64,000 nt of DNA from Limnohabitans sp. Rim8. Lineage in GTDB: Bacteria; Pseudomonadota; Gammaproteobacteria; Burkholderiales; Burkholderiaceae_C. The notes below the pieces were generated by a model. It saw nothing but the letters and a program-made list of their open reading frames with translations, was not told the DNA's origin and did not search any database. The stretch lies in the NCBI RefSeq assembly GCF_945901735.1, contig NZ_CAMDLM010000002.1, positions 124,001-188,000 on the forward strand, in the 5' to 3' direction. The translations under genes and the position numbers were made by a program. Of this stretch, positions 18,190 through 28,973 are shown one piece after another. Position 1 is the first letter of the stretch, and the number at the start of each line of letters is the position of its first letter.

Positions 18190-19218
18190 ATGCAGCCCAT
18201 TTCAGAAAACAAAGACAGCAGCCATCCCCCCCTGAGAACGTGGCGACTCAGTGTCGCGCCGATGATGGACTGGACCGATCGCCATTGCCGGTTTTTCCAC
18301 CGTTTGCTGACCCGCCACACCTTGCTGTACACCGAAATGGTGACGACTGGCGCTTTGCGTCACGGCAGCGTGCAGCGGCATTTGCGATTCAATGCCGAAG
18401 AGCACCCTGTGGCCCTGCAACTGGGCGGCAGCGACGCCGCCGACTTGGCCCACGCTGCCAAGCTGGGGCAGGATTGGGGCTATGACGAAATCAACTTGAA
18501 CTGCGGCTGCCCCAGTGACCGGGTGCTGCGGGGCGCGTTTGGCGCTTGCCTAATGAACGAGCCGCGCACCGTGGCCGATGGCGTGAAAGCCATGTTGGAT
18601 GTCGTCGATGTGCCCGTGACCGTGAAACACCGCATTGGCTTGGACCGGATCGAGAGCTACGATTTTGTGCGCGACTTTGTGGGCACCGTGAGCGAGGCCG
18701 GCTGTCGCGTTTTCATTGTGCATGCGCGCAACGCCTGGCTCGATGGCCTGTCTCCGAAAGAAAACCGCGAGATCCCGCCGCTGCGCTATGAACTGGCCTA
18801 CCAGCTCAAACAAGACTTTCCGGGACTGGTAATTGCCGTGAACGGCGGCATCAAGACCAACGAAGACATCGCAAACCATTTGCAGCAGGCCGATGGCGTG
18901 ATGGTGGGGCGTGAGGCCTATTACAACCCCTGGCTTTTGGGGACTTGGGACGCCGCATTTTTTGGTGACACGCATGAAGTGCCCAGCCGCGAAGCGGTAG
19001 AGGAGGGCATGGTGGCCTACATGGAGCGGGCCTTTGCCGAAGACGGCTGCCCTTGGTACGCGATCGCGCGGCACATGCTGGGCCTGTACCACGGGCAGCG
19101 CGGCGGGCGTTTGTGGCGACAGGTCTGGAGTGACCACAAGCTCAAGCCTTTGCCACCGCGGGAAGTCTGGCTTCTGGCCCGCGCTGCGTTGGCACGGGGC
19201 GCGGTGGTGACCGACTGA
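18190..19218 (+). CDS. dusA: tRNA-dihydrouridine synthase A
   Basis: About 342 residues; FMN enzyme that reduces uridine 20/20a in the tRNA D-loop. VAPMMDWTDRHCRFFHRL near residue 20, the catalytic cysteine motif NLNCGCPSDRV near 100, HARNAWLDGLSPKENR, and VNGGIKT place it in the DusA group. ATG at 18190 (MQPISENKDSS) is taken; another ATG three codons earlier is equally possible and neither has a clear ribosome site. The preceding 265 bases (17925-18189) have no gene or signal that I can recognise. Confidence 0.93.
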   Translation: MQPISENKDSSHPPLRTWRLSVAPMMDWTDRHCRFFHRLLTRHTLLYTEMVTTGALRHGSVQRHLRFNAEEHPVALQLGGSDAADLAHAAKLGQDWGYDEINLNCGCPSDRVLRGAFGACLMNEPRTVADGVKAMLDVVDVPVTVKHRIGLDRIESYDFVRDFVGTVSEAGCRVFIVHARNAWLDGLSPKENREIPPLRYELAYQLKQDFPGLVIAVNGGIKTNEDIANHLQQADGVMVGREAYYNPWLLGTWDAAFFGDTHEVPSREAVEEGMVAYMERAFAEDGCPWYAIARHMLGLYHGQRGGRLWRQVWSDHKLKPLPPREVWLLARAALARGAVVTD

Positions 19219-19219
19219 T

Positions 19220-19855
19220 TTACTGGGCGGCCTGCAGGCCGTTCATGAAGTGCGCGGTCATGCGTTCGGCGGCAACTTCCGGCTGGCGCTGGGTCAGGGC
19301 CTGCACGATGGCACGGTGCTCGGCCAAGGATTGTTCAATCCGTCCTTCCTTGAACAAGGAGCTGTGGCGGTTGAGCTTCATCACCTTGCGCAGGTCGGCC
19401 ACCATCTGGTCGCGCCAGCGGTTGTCGGCCAACTCCAGCAGCAACATGTGAAAAGCTTCGTTGATCTCGAAGAATCGGTCACGGTCGCCCACGGCCTCTT
19501 CCAGGTCCAGGTGCAAGGCCTGGATTTTCGCCATTTGTTCGGCGCTGGCGCTTTGCGCCACCACGCGGGCCGCGTCCGATTCCATCAAGGCCAGCAGGTG
19601 GTACACATCGCGCAGGTCTTTGTCACTGACCTCGGTCACATAAGCACCCCTGCGCACCTTCATGGTCACCAGGCCTTCGGCGGCCAGTACCTTGAGGGCT
19701 TCGCGCAAGGGGGTGCGGCTGATGCCCAATGCTTCTGCGATGCGCAACTCGTCGATCCAGCTGCCGGGCTCCATTTCGCGCGCAAAGATACGCTGCCGCA
19801 TCAGTTCGGCAACTTCTTCGTACAGGGCGCGGGGGGCAAGAGACAGGGCGGACAT
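19220..19855 (-). CDS. GntR-family transcriptional regulator (FadR/FCD group)
   Basis: 211 residues. Winged helix of GntR type at about 10-75 (YEEVAELMRQRIFAREMEPG, then LGISRTPLREALKVLAAEGLV and the wing RGAYVTEVS). A helical FCD ligand domain follows, with the spaced Asp/His residues that bind metal in the family (FFEINEAFHMLL, SLAEHRAIVQAL). It is transcribed away from the methylmalonyl-CoA mutase gene and shares its 184-base upstream region, so it likely controls propionate metabolism; the ligand is unknown. It converges on dusA with two bases between the stops. Confidence 0.87.
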   Translation of the reverse strand: MSALSLAPRALYEEVAELMRQRIFAREMEPGSWIDELRIAEALGISRTPLREALKVLAAEGLVTMKVRRGAYVTEVSDKDLRDVYHLLALMESDAARVVAQSASAEQMAKIQALHLDLEEAVGDRDRFFEINEAFHMLLLELADNRWRDQMVADLRKVMKLNRHSSLFKEGRIEQSLAEHRAIVQALTQRQPEVAAERMTAHFMNGLQAAQ

Positions 19856-20039
19856 GGGGCGTGGCGTGCCGGGGAAACCGGTTTTTGAGGCGTTGACAGA
19901 AACTTTTTCAGATGCTGAATTGTAAGCCGGTTAAAATATTCTGCATCAATAATTATGAATCACGGTACTTGTCAGCTGGTAGGCAGCCCCAGGATGCCAA
20001 AATCCGGCTCAGCCATTTTTGTCCCGAAAGCACAGCGCC
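19856..20039. promoter_or_regulatory. Divergent control region between GntR regulator and mutase
   Basis: TTGACA at 19893-19898 fits a -35 reading toward the mutase, with a poor -10 (TGAATT, 19916-19921). An AT-rich patch at 19930-19962 stands out against GC-rich surroundings and is the likely promoter/operator area. I could not define a convincing palindrome for the regulator. Confidence 0.35.
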
Positions 20040-22217
<2,178 letters not shown>

Positions 22218-22252
22218 ATGTTTGTGATACAGTAATACCGTATTGCAAACAT
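22218..22252. promoter_or_regulatory. Inverted repeat, likely toxin-antitoxin operator
   Basis: ATGTTTGTGATAC (22218-22230) and GTATTGCAAACAT (22240-22252) are complementary at 11 of 13 positions around a 9-base spacer. The repeat begins one base after the mutase stop and ends just before the antitoxin ribosome site AAGGAG. This is where RHH antitoxins usually bind to repress their own genes. Palindrome seen, role inferred. Confidence 0.55.
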
Positions 22253-22268
22253 CTTCAAGGAGTCTGCC

Positions 22269-22601
22269 ATGGCTGTATCCGTTCGACTGGAGCCGTTGCT
22301 TGAAAAAGAGCTGGAGCTGACCGCCAAACGCATGGGCGTGACCAAGTCACAGTTCATCGTTTCGGCGCTGGAGAGGGCATTGGGGCGCAAGAATCCCTAT
22401 GACCTGCTGCTCAAGGTGCAAGCGGAGGTGCGAGAGTCTTTGCCTGAGGGCAATGAATTCCTTTCGCCAACCAAGGCGGCCATTCGGTCCAAACTCAAAA
22501 CCAAACGGGATGCCCATCAAGCCGATTGGCTGGCTTTTCAAGAGGCCAAAAAGCAGGGCAAAGAGTGGTCTGGCTCAGACCTGGAAACGGACGCGAAGTG
22601 A
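22269..22601 (+). CDS. Ribbon-helix-helix antitoxin
   Basis: 110 residues. The first 45 (MAVSVRLEPLLEKELELTAKRMGVTKSQFIVSALERAL) have the beta strand and two helices of the CopG/Arc RHH fold, the DNA-binding part. The rest is charged (K, E, D) and probably wraps the toxin. A strong AAGGAG precedes the ATG. Its stop overlaps the GTG of the toxin, a typical antitoxin-first arrangement. Partner identity below; specific family name uncertain. Confidence 0.75.
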   Translation: MAVSVRLEPLLEKELELTAKRMGVTKSQFIVSALERALGRKNPYDLLLKVQAEVRESLPEGNEFLSPTKAAIRSKLKTKRDAHQADWLAFQEAKKQGKEWSGSDLETDAK

Positions 22602-23005
22602 AGGTGGCTTTGATCGACACCGGCCCCATGGTGGCGCTGTTTGATGCCAGTGATGTGGCGCATCGGCACTACACCAGTTTGTTGGCTGAAAACTGGCGTT
22701 TGACGACCACTTGGCCGTGTGTGGTGGAGGTGTGCCATTTTCTGGGTGCCAATGCCGTTCAGCGATTTTTGAGATGGGTGTCCGAAGGTGGCGTCATCGT
22801 GTTCCCGTTTGATGTGTCGAACCTCCCCGACATGGCGGAGCTGATGGCGCGTTATACCGCTGAGCCTCGCACAGAAATGGACTTGGCCGATGCCTCTTTG
22901 GTTTGGTTGGCGCAAGACACGAACACCCTCAACGTGATGACCATGGATGTGCGCGACTTCTCGCGTTATCGCCTGCCCGATGGGCGCAGATTCGAGATCT
23001 TATGA
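22598..23005 (+). CDS. PIN-domain toxin (VapC-like)
   Basis: 135 residues starting with GTG overlapping the antitoxin stop (GTGA). PIN-domain acidic residues are visible: LIDTGPMVALFD at the N-terminus, CVVEVCHFL in the middle and MDLADASLVWLA later; the last DVRDFSRYRL is the usual PIN end. Such proteins are Mg-dependent RNases, and paired with an RHH antitoxin form type II toxin-antitoxin systems. Its own stop overlaps the meaB start (ATGA), so the pair is locked inside the mutase operon. Toxicity is inferred. Confidence 0.8.
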   Translation: MKVALIDTGPMVALFDASDVAHRHYTSLLAENWRLTTTWPCVVEVCHFLGANAVQRFLRWVSEGGVIVFPFDVSNLPDMAELMARYTAEPRTEMDLADASLVWLAQDTNTLNVMTMDVRDFSRYRLPDGRRFEIL

Positions 23006-24051
23006 GCATGCCAAGCACTGACCAGCTTTTGCAGGCCATGCGCCGTGGCACTGCCTCCCTGCAGCGCCGCGCCATGGCCAAAGCCATCACGCTGCTCGAA
23101 TCCACCCGCACCGACCACCGCGCCCAGGCCGACGAGTTGCTCACCGCCATGCTGCCGCACACGGGCAACTCGTTCCGACTGGGCATCAGCGGTGTGCCGG
23201 GCGTGGGCAAGTCCACCTTCATCGAGGCGCTGGGTTTGTACTTGATTGGCCAGGGCCACCGCGTGGCGGTGTTGACCATCGATCCGTCTTCCACCGTGTC
23301 GGGCGGCTCGATTTTGGGCGACAAGACGCGCATGGAATTGCTGAGCGTGCACGAGCGCGCCTACATCCGCCCCAGCCCCAGCAGCGGCACCTTGGGTGGT
23401 GTGGCCGAAAAAACCCGCGAGTCCATGTTGGTCTGTGAGGCCGCAGGCTATAACGTGGTGATCGTCGAGACGGTGGGCGTGGGCCAAAGCGAAACGGCCG
23501 TGGCCAACATGACCGACATGTTTGTGCTGATGCAGCTGCCCAACGCAGGCGACGATTTGCAGGCCATCAAAAAAGGCGTGATGGAAATCGCCGATTTGGT
23601 CGTCATCAACAAGGCCGACATCGATGCGATTGCGGCCACCCGCGCCGAGTTGCAAATCACCAGCGCCTTGCAACTGCTGGGCATGCACGGCGGCTCGGGT
23701 CACGCGCACGCCGATGCCACCCAGTGGCACCCCAAGGTGGTGCAGCTGAGCGCTTTGCTCGGCCAGGGCGTGGACAGTTTTTGGCTGGCGGTCAGCGAGT
23801 TCCGAAGCCTGCAAACAGCCAATGGCCGACTGACCCTGCGCCGCCAGCACCAAGCGCTGTCGTGGATGTGGGAGCGCATCGACGCGGGGCTTAAACAAAA
23901 TTTCCGGGCGCAGCCGCGTGTGCAAACGCTGTTGCCCCAACTCAGCCAACAAGTCGCTTCTGGCCAGTTGGCCGCATCGACGGCTGCGCGCCAGTTGCTG
24001 GCCGCGCACGCGCATTCCCAACCCGTTCGCGCGGATGCGCGCCCCACCTGA
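23002..24051 (+). CDS. meaB: MeaB, GTPase chaperone of methylmalonyl-CoA mutase
   Basis: 349 residues; G3E-family GTPase (ArgK/MeaB/MMAA) that guards cobalamin loading and reactivation of the mutase. Walker [15 protein letters not shown] near 65, [41 protein letters not shown] (switch) and NKAD (guanine specificity) are all present. It starts on the toxin stop and lies two genes after the mutase. The C-terminal part is helical, for dimerisation. Confidence 0.94.
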   Translation: MSMPSTDQLLQAMRRGTASLQRRAMAKAITLLESTRTDHRAQADELLTAMLPHTGNSFRLGISGVPGVGKSTFIEALGLYLIGQGHRVAVLTIDPSSTVSGGSILGDKTRMELLSVHERAYIRPSPSSGTLGGVAEKTRESMLVCEAAGYNVVIVETVGVGQSETAVANMTDMFVLMQLPNAGDDLQAIKKGVMEIADLVVINKADIDAIAATRAELQITSALQLLGMHGGSGHAHADATQWHPKVVQLSALLGQGVDSFWLAVSEFRSLQTANGRLTLRRQHQALSWMWERIDAGLKQNFRAQPRVQTLLPQLSQQVASGQLAASTAARQLLAAHAHSQPVRADARPT

Positions 24052-24068
24052 TTTTTGAGAGAGTAAGC

Positions 24069-25601
24069 ATGCAAGACATCATTGAACAATTGGAGAATAA
24101 ACGCGCTGCGGCCCGCTTGGGCGGCGGGCAAAAGCGCATTGATGCGCAGCACGCCAAAGGCAAACTCACCGCCCGTGAGCGCATCGAAGTCTTGCTGGAC
24201 GAAGGCACCTTCGAAGAGTGGGACATGTTCGTGGAGCACCGCTGCACCGACTTCGGCATGCAAGACAACAAGATCCCCGGTGACGGCGTGGTTACCGGCT
24301 ACGGCATGATCAACGGCCGCTTGGTGTTCGTCTACAGCCAGGACTTCACGGTGTATGGCGGCGCTTTGTCCGAGACGCACGCCGAGAAGATTTGCAAGGT
24401 CATGGACCAGGCCATGAAAGTGGGCGCCCCCGTGATCGGCCTCAACGATTCGGGTGGTGCCCGCATTCAAGAAGGCGTGGCCTCTTTGGGCGGTTATGCC
24501 GACGTGTTCCAGCGCAACGTGATGGCCAGTGGCGTGGTTCCGCAAATCAGCATGATCATGGGCCCATCAGCAGGCGGCGCGGTGTATTCGCCAGCCCTGA
24601 CCGACTTCATCTTCATGGTCAAGGACACGTCGTACATGTTTGTGACGGGCCCTGAAGTGGTGAAAACCGTGACCCACGAAGAAGTCACGGCCGAAGAATT
24701 GGGCGGTGCATTGACCCACACCACCAAGAGCGGCGTGGCCGACATGGCATTTGAAAACGATGTGGAAGCGCTGCTCATGGTGCGCCGGCTGTACAACTAC
24801 TTGCCGTTAAATAACCGCGAAAAAGCACCTATCCGCAAGAGCGGTGACACCATCGACCGCATCGAGATGAGTCTGGACACTTTGGTGCCCGAGAATCCCA
24901 ACAAAGCCTATGACATGAAGGAGCTCATCCTCAAAACCGTGGATGACGGCGACTTCTTTGAATTGCAGCCCGATTACGCCAAGAATATCCTGATCGGCTT
25001 TGCCCGCATCGACGGCCAAACCGTGGGCATTGTGGCCAACCAACCCCTGGTGCTGGCCGGTTGCCTGGACATCAAAAGCGCCATCAAAGCGGCGCGCTTT
25101 GTGCGTTTTTGCGACGCGTTCAACATCCCTGTCATCACCTTTGTGGACGTCCCCGGCTTCATGCCCGGTACCAGCCAAGAATACGGCGGCATCATCAAGC
25201 ATGGCGCCAAGTTGCTTTATGCGTATGCCGAGTGCACCGTGCCCAAAATCACCGTCATCACCCGCAAGGCCTACGGCGGCGCATACGACGTGATGGCCTC
25301 CAAGCACCTGCGCGGCGACGTGAACTTTGCCTGGCCCAATGCCGAGATTGCGGTGATGGGGGCCAAGGGCGCGGTGGAAATCATTTTCCGAGAAGACAAA
25401 GGCGACCCCGAAAAACTGGCCGCCAAGGAAGCTGAATACAAAGCCCGCTTTGCCAATCCGTTTGTGGCGGCGAACCGGGGTTATATCGACGACGTCATCA
25501 TGCCCCACAACACCCGCAAACGCATTGCCCGTTCGCTGGTCATGCTCAAAGACAAGAAGATTGAAAACCCATGGCGTAAGCACGGGAACATACCGCTGTG
25601 A
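24069..25601 (+). CDS. pccB: Propionyl-CoA carboxylase beta chain (carboxyltransferase)
   Basis: 510 residues. It transfers carboxyl from biotin to propionyl-CoA to give methylmalonyl-CoA. Start [29 protein letters not shown] is the family beginning; two crotonase-like halves carry oxyanion glycines at [19 protein letters not shown] and [20 protein letters not shown] ribosome site GAGAGAG precedes the ATG 18 bases after meaB. Propionyl-CoA substrate is inferred from the mutase/meaB neighbours. Confidence 0.94.
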   Translation: MQDIIEQLENKRAAARLGGGQKRIDAQHAKGKLTARERIEVLLDEGTFEEWDMFVEHRCTDFGMQDNKIPGDGVVTGYGMINGRLVFVYSQDFTVYGGALSETHAEKICKVMDQAMKVGAPVIGLNDSGGARIQEGVASLGGYADVFQRNVMASGVVPQISMIMGPSAGGAVYSPALTDFIFMVKDTSYMFVTGPEVVKTVTHEEVTAEELGGALTHTTKSGVADMAFENDVEALLMVRRLYNYLPLNNREKAPIRKSGDTIDRIEMSLDTLVPENPNKAYDMKELILKTVDDGDFFELQPDYAKNILIGFARIDGQTVGIVANQPLVLAGCLDIKSAIKAARFVRFCDAFNIPVITFVDVPGFMPGTSQEYGGIIKHGAKLLYAYAECTVPKITVITRKAYGGAYDVMASKHLRGDVNFAWPNAEIAVMGAKGAVEIIFREDKGDPEKLAAKEAEYKARFANPFVAANRGYIDDVIMPHNTRKRIARSLVMLKDKKIENPWRKHGNIPL

Positions 25602-25606
25602 GGTTC

Positions 25607-25684
25607 AGCGTTTGGCGTTCAGTGTTCAGGGTATTGAACCGACGCCTCGCCTGATTTTTTGCTCAACACTCAACGCTTAACGCT
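25607..25684. repeat. Intergenic inverted repeat built of heptads (copy 1)
   Basis: Arms 25607-25629 and 25662-25684 are complementary at 19 of 23 positions. The right arm is a run of 7-base units CTCAACA, CTCAACG, CTTAACG, CTC; the left arm read on the other strand gives CTGAACA, CTGAACG, CCAAACG. It fills most of the 91-base gap between pccB and pccA and could fold into a long hairpin. A related copy lies between iscS and iscU. Confidence 0.7.
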
Positions 25685-25692
25685 CATCGAAT

Positions 25693-27741
25693 ATGTTTAC
25701 CAAAATCCTGATTGCCAACCGTGGTGAGATTGCTTGCCGCGTCATCGCCACCGCCCAGAAAATGGGCATCCAAACCGTGGCGGTTTACTCTGAAGCCGAC
25801 AAAGAGGCGCGCCATGTTCAACTGGCCGACGAGGCCGTGCTGATTGGCCCTGCGGCCTCGCGCGAGTCGTATCTGGTGGCCGACAAAATCATTGCGGCGG
25901 CCAAAACCACGGGCGCGCAAGCGATTCACCCCGGCTACGGTTTCTTGAGCGAGAACGCGGAGTTCTCCAAGCGCTGCGAAGAAGAAGGTATCGCTTTCAT
26001 TGGTCCGCGCCATTTTTCGATCGCCGCCATGGGCGACAAGATCGAGTCCAAAAAACTGGCGGGCGCTGCGGGCGTGAATTGCATTCCCGGCGTGAACCAC
26101 GCGATTGAGACGGCTGAAAAAGCGGTCGAGATTGCCAAGGGCATTGGCTACCCGGTGATGATCAAAGCCTCGGCGGGCGGCGGTGGCAAAGGTCTGCGCG
26201 TGGCCTTCAACGACAAAGAAGCCTTTGAAGGTTTCACCTCGTGTCGTAACGAAGCGCGCAACAGTTTTGGCGATGACCGCGTGTTCATCGAGAAGTTCGT
26301 CGAAGAGCCCCGCCACATCGAGATCCAGGTGCTGGGCGACAGCCACGGCAATGTGGTTTACCTGAACGAGCGCGAGTGCTCGATCCAGCGCCGCCACCAA
26401 AAAGTCATTGAGGAAGCCCCGTCGCCATTCATCTCCGAGGCCACCCGCAAAGCCATGGGCGAGCAGGCGGTGCTACTGGCCAAGGCGGTCAAATACCAGT
26501 CGGCTGGCACGGTGGAGTTTGTGGTCGGCAAAGACCAAAGCTTCTATTTCCTGGAGATGAACACCCGCTTGCAAGTGGAGCACCCTGTGACCGAAGCGAT
26601 CACGGGCCTGGATTTGGTGGAGCAGATGATCCGCGTGGCTGCGGGCGAAAAACTGTCCTTTGCCCAAGCCGACGTGCAGCGCAATGGCTGGGCCATCGAG
26701 TGCCGCATCAACGCCGAAGACCCCTTCCGTAATTTCTTGCCTTCCACGGGCCGTTTGGTGCGCTTTCAGACGCCCCATCAAACCATGTTCCAGGGCAATG
26801 TCCAAGACCTCTATGGGGTGCGAGTGGACACGGGCGTGCAAGACGGTGGCGAGATCCCGATGTTCTACGACTCGATGATTGCCAAGTTGATCGTTCATGG
26901 CAAAGACCGCCACGAGGCGATTGCCAAGATGCGCGAAGCCTTGAACGGTTTTGTCATCCGCGGCATCAGCTCCAACATCCCGTTTCAAGCCGCGTTGTTG
27001 GCGCACCCCCGTTTCGTCTCAGGTGACTTCAACACCGGTTTCATCGCCGAGCAATACAGCCAAGGCTTTCGCGCGGAAGATGTACCGCACGACGACCACG
27101 ATTTCTTGGCGGCATTGGCAGCCTTTGTGCGCCGCAAGTCGCGTGAGCGTGCTGCAGGCTTGAGCGGCCAATTGCCGGGCTATGACGTTCAGCTGGGTCA
27201 AGACTATGCCGTGGTGGAATTGGGCAAAGAAGGCAACAACCGCTATGTGCCAGTGCATGTCGATGAATTGGTGGGCAAGCATGGCGAAGCACGCATCACG
27301 GTGAACGGGAAAACCTACGCGATTGCCAGCAACTCGCGCCTGAACGACATCCGCATTGTGGGCACCTGCAATGGCCAGCCGTTCACTGCACAAATCGAAC
27401 GCGGCACCTTGAAAAACCCGCTGGCTTTGCAAGTGCAGCACAACGGCACGCGCATCCAAGCCCTGGTCATGTCGCCCCGAATGGCCGAGCTGCATCAACT
27501 CATGCCGTACAAGGCACCCCCCGACTTGAGCCGCTTTGTGCTCTCACCCATGCCAGGCCTCTTGGTCGATGTGGCCGTGTCGGTGGGCCAAAAAGTGCAA
27601 GCGGGTGAACGTGTGGCCGTGATCGAAGCCATGAAGATGGAAAACGTGCTCTTTGCTGCGCGAGACGGCGTGGTCAAGAAAGTGATGGCCGCCAAAGGTG
27701 AATCGCTCACGGTGGAACAGATGATCGTGGAGTTTGAATAA
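25693..27741 (+). CDS. pccA: Acyl-CoA (propionyl-CoA) carboxylase alpha chain, biotin carboxylase plus BCCP
   Basis: 682 residues. Biotin carboxylase domain about 1-450 ([17 protein letters not shown]-grasp loop [27 protein letters not shown]), a linking BT region, and a biotinyl domain at the end with EAMKMEN; the biotinylated lysine is Lys648. It carboxylates biotin for PccB. The stop (TAA) shares its last base with the ATG of the VOC gene, so the two are coupled. Confidence 0.95.
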   Translation: MFTKILIANRGEIACRVIATAQKMGIQTVAVYSEADKEARHVQLADEAVLIGPAASRESYLVADKIIAAAKTTGAQAIHPGYGFLSENAEFSKRCEEEGIAFIGPRHFSIAAMGDKIESKKLAGAAGVNCIPGVNHAIETAEKAVEIAKGIGYPVMIKASAGGGGKGLRVAFNDKEAFEGFTSCRNEARNSFGDDRVFIEKFVEEPRHIEIQVLGDSHGNVVYLNERECSIQRRHQKVIEEAPSPFISEATRKAMGEQAVLLAKAVKYQSAGTVEFVVGKDQSFYFLEMNTRLQVEHPVTEAITGLDLVEQMIRVAAGEKLSFAQADVQRNGWAIECRINAEDPFRNFLPSTGRLVRFQTPHQTMFQGNVQDLYGVRVDTGVQDGGEIPMFYDSMIAKLIVHGKDRHEAIAKMREALNGFVIRGISSNIPFQAALLAHPRFVSGDFNTGFIAEQYSQGFRAEDVPHDDHDFLAALAAFVRRKSRERAAGLSGQLPGYDVQLGQDYAVVELGKEGNNRYVPVHVDELVGKHGEARITVNGKTYAIASNSRLNDIRIVGTCNGQPFTAQIERGTLKNPLALQVQHNGTRIQALVMSPRMAELHQLMPYKAPPDLSRFVLSPMPGLLVDVAVSVGQKVQAGERVAVIEAMKMENVLFAARDGVVKKVMAAKGESLTVEQMIVEFE

Positions 27742-28226
27742 TGAGCAACCTGCGCCCCTTCAAAGTGCTGGGCATCCAGCAAATTGCCATTGGCGGGCCT
27801 GACAAAGGGCGCTTGCAAATGCTCTGGGTCGATATGTTTGGCCTCGAGGTGACCGGCACCTACACAAGCGAACGCGAGAATGTGGATGAAGACATCTGCG
27901 CCATCGGCACCGGTCCCTTCAAGGTTGAGGTCGATTTGATGCAACCACTCGACCCCGAAAAAAAGCCTGCGGTGCACACCACGCCGCTCAACCACATCGG
28001 CTTGTGGATTGATGACTTGCCGGTGGCGGTGGATTGGCTCACGGCGCAAGGCGTGCGCTTTGCGCCGGGCGGTATCCGCAAGGGTGCGGCCGGTTTTGAC
28101 ATCACGTTTTTGCACCCCAAGGCGAACGAGGAGTTCCCGATTGGCGGCGAGGGCGTGTTGATCGAGTTGGTGCAGGCGCCACCGGAGGTGGTCAGTGCTT
28201 TCGAGAAATTGGCTGCAGCCGTCTAA
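27741..28226 (+). CDS. VOC-family protein, candidate methylmalonyl-CoA epimerase
   Basis: 161 residues with two beta-alpha-beta-beta-beta halves of the vicinal oxygen chelate fold ([13 protein letters not shown]... and [18 protein letters not shown]). It is coupled to pccA and the neighbourhood contains carboxylase, mutase and MeaB but no other epimerase, so it probably epimerises methylmalonyl-CoA. The second-half histidine (NHIGLW) and late glutamate (VLIELVQ) fit metal ligands, but the first ligand, a histidine in standard epimerases (D-H-I-G/A), is Gln here (QQIAIG). It may therefore be a divergent epimerase or another glyoxalase-type enzyme. Confidence 0.6.
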   Translation: MSNLRPFKVLGIQQIAIGGPDKGRLQMLWVDMFGLEVTGTYTSERENVDEDICAIGTGPFKVEVDLMQPLDPEKKPAVHTTPLNHIGLWIDDLPVAVDWLTAQGVRFAPGGIRKGAAGFDITFLHPKANEEFPIGGEGVLIELVQAPPEVVSAFEKLAAAV

Positions 28227-28281
28227 AACAGGTTCGGTGTGGGAGCGGTCTTAGACCAAGATCAAGACCGATGTCGGGCGG

Positions 28282-28968
28282 TCAGCCTTGATTTTGTTTT
28301 GCACGGGCTTTGGCCAGCGCCGCTTCGATGATGGCGCGTTTGCGGTCCACTTCGGGGGCGTTGTCGGTGCCCTGGGTGTGCGTGGCCAAGTCGGCCAGTT
28401 TGTGCTCGGCCTTGGCCACTTGTTGCTGTTGGTGGGCGGCTTCTTCGCGCACCAGACGCTGCTGGCGAGAGGTGTAGCGCTCGCGTGCGGTATGGGCTTG
28501 ATCGGCAGACCAAGCGGCCCAGCCAGCATCTGCGCCGGTCACATTCTCCAGCGCAATGCAGTCCACCGGGCACACCGGAATGCACAGCTCGCAGCCCGTG
28601 CACCAAGGCTCGATCACGGTGTGCATCAGCTTGTTGGCCCCCAAAATCGCATCGGTCGGACAGGCTTTGATGCACAGCGTGCAACCGATGCACCAGGCCT
28701 CGTCAATGATGGCCACATGCCGTGGGCCTTCAGTGCCATGCTCGGGGTTCAGCAAGACCATGGGCTGGCCAGTCAGTGCAGCCAAACGCTCAATACCGGC
28801 TTGTCCACCCGGCGGGCATTGGTTGATGGCCGCTTGCCCCTCGGCCATGGCGCGGGCATAGCTGGCGCAATCGGGAAAGCCGCAACGGGTGCACTGCGTT
28901 TGCGGCAGGACATCGTTGAGGGCAATAAAAAGCGCCTGGGTCTCAGGCGCTGTGAGCTGCAGGGGCAT
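28282..28968 (-). CDS. rnfB: RnfB/RsxB-type ferredoxin
   Basis: 228 residues. The N-terminal Fe-S motif CTRCGFPDCASYARAMAEG...NQCPPGG is the RnfB cluster domain; two [4Fe-4S] motifs follow, CIGCTLCIKACP and CTGCELCIPVCP. The tail is a charged helix. No membrane anchor and no other rnf genes are near, as is common for the stand-alone betaproteobacterial form; its electron partners are unknown. The ATG at 28968 (MPLQLTAPETQ) lies six bases after the phaZ stop; a longer open frame upstream is only a shadow of phaZ. Confidence 0.87.
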   Translation of the reverse strand: MPLQLTAPETQALFIALNDVLPQTQCTRCGFPDCASYARAMAEGQAAINQCPPGGQAGIERLAALTGQPMVLLNPEHGTEGPRHVAIIDEAWCIGCTLCIKACPTDAILGANKLMHTVIEPWCTGCELCIPVCPVDCIALENVTGADAGWAAWSADQAHTARERYTSRQQRLVREEAAHQQQQVAKAEHKLADLATHTQGTDNAPEVDRKRAIIEAALAKARAKQNQG

Positions 28969-28973
28969 GGGCC

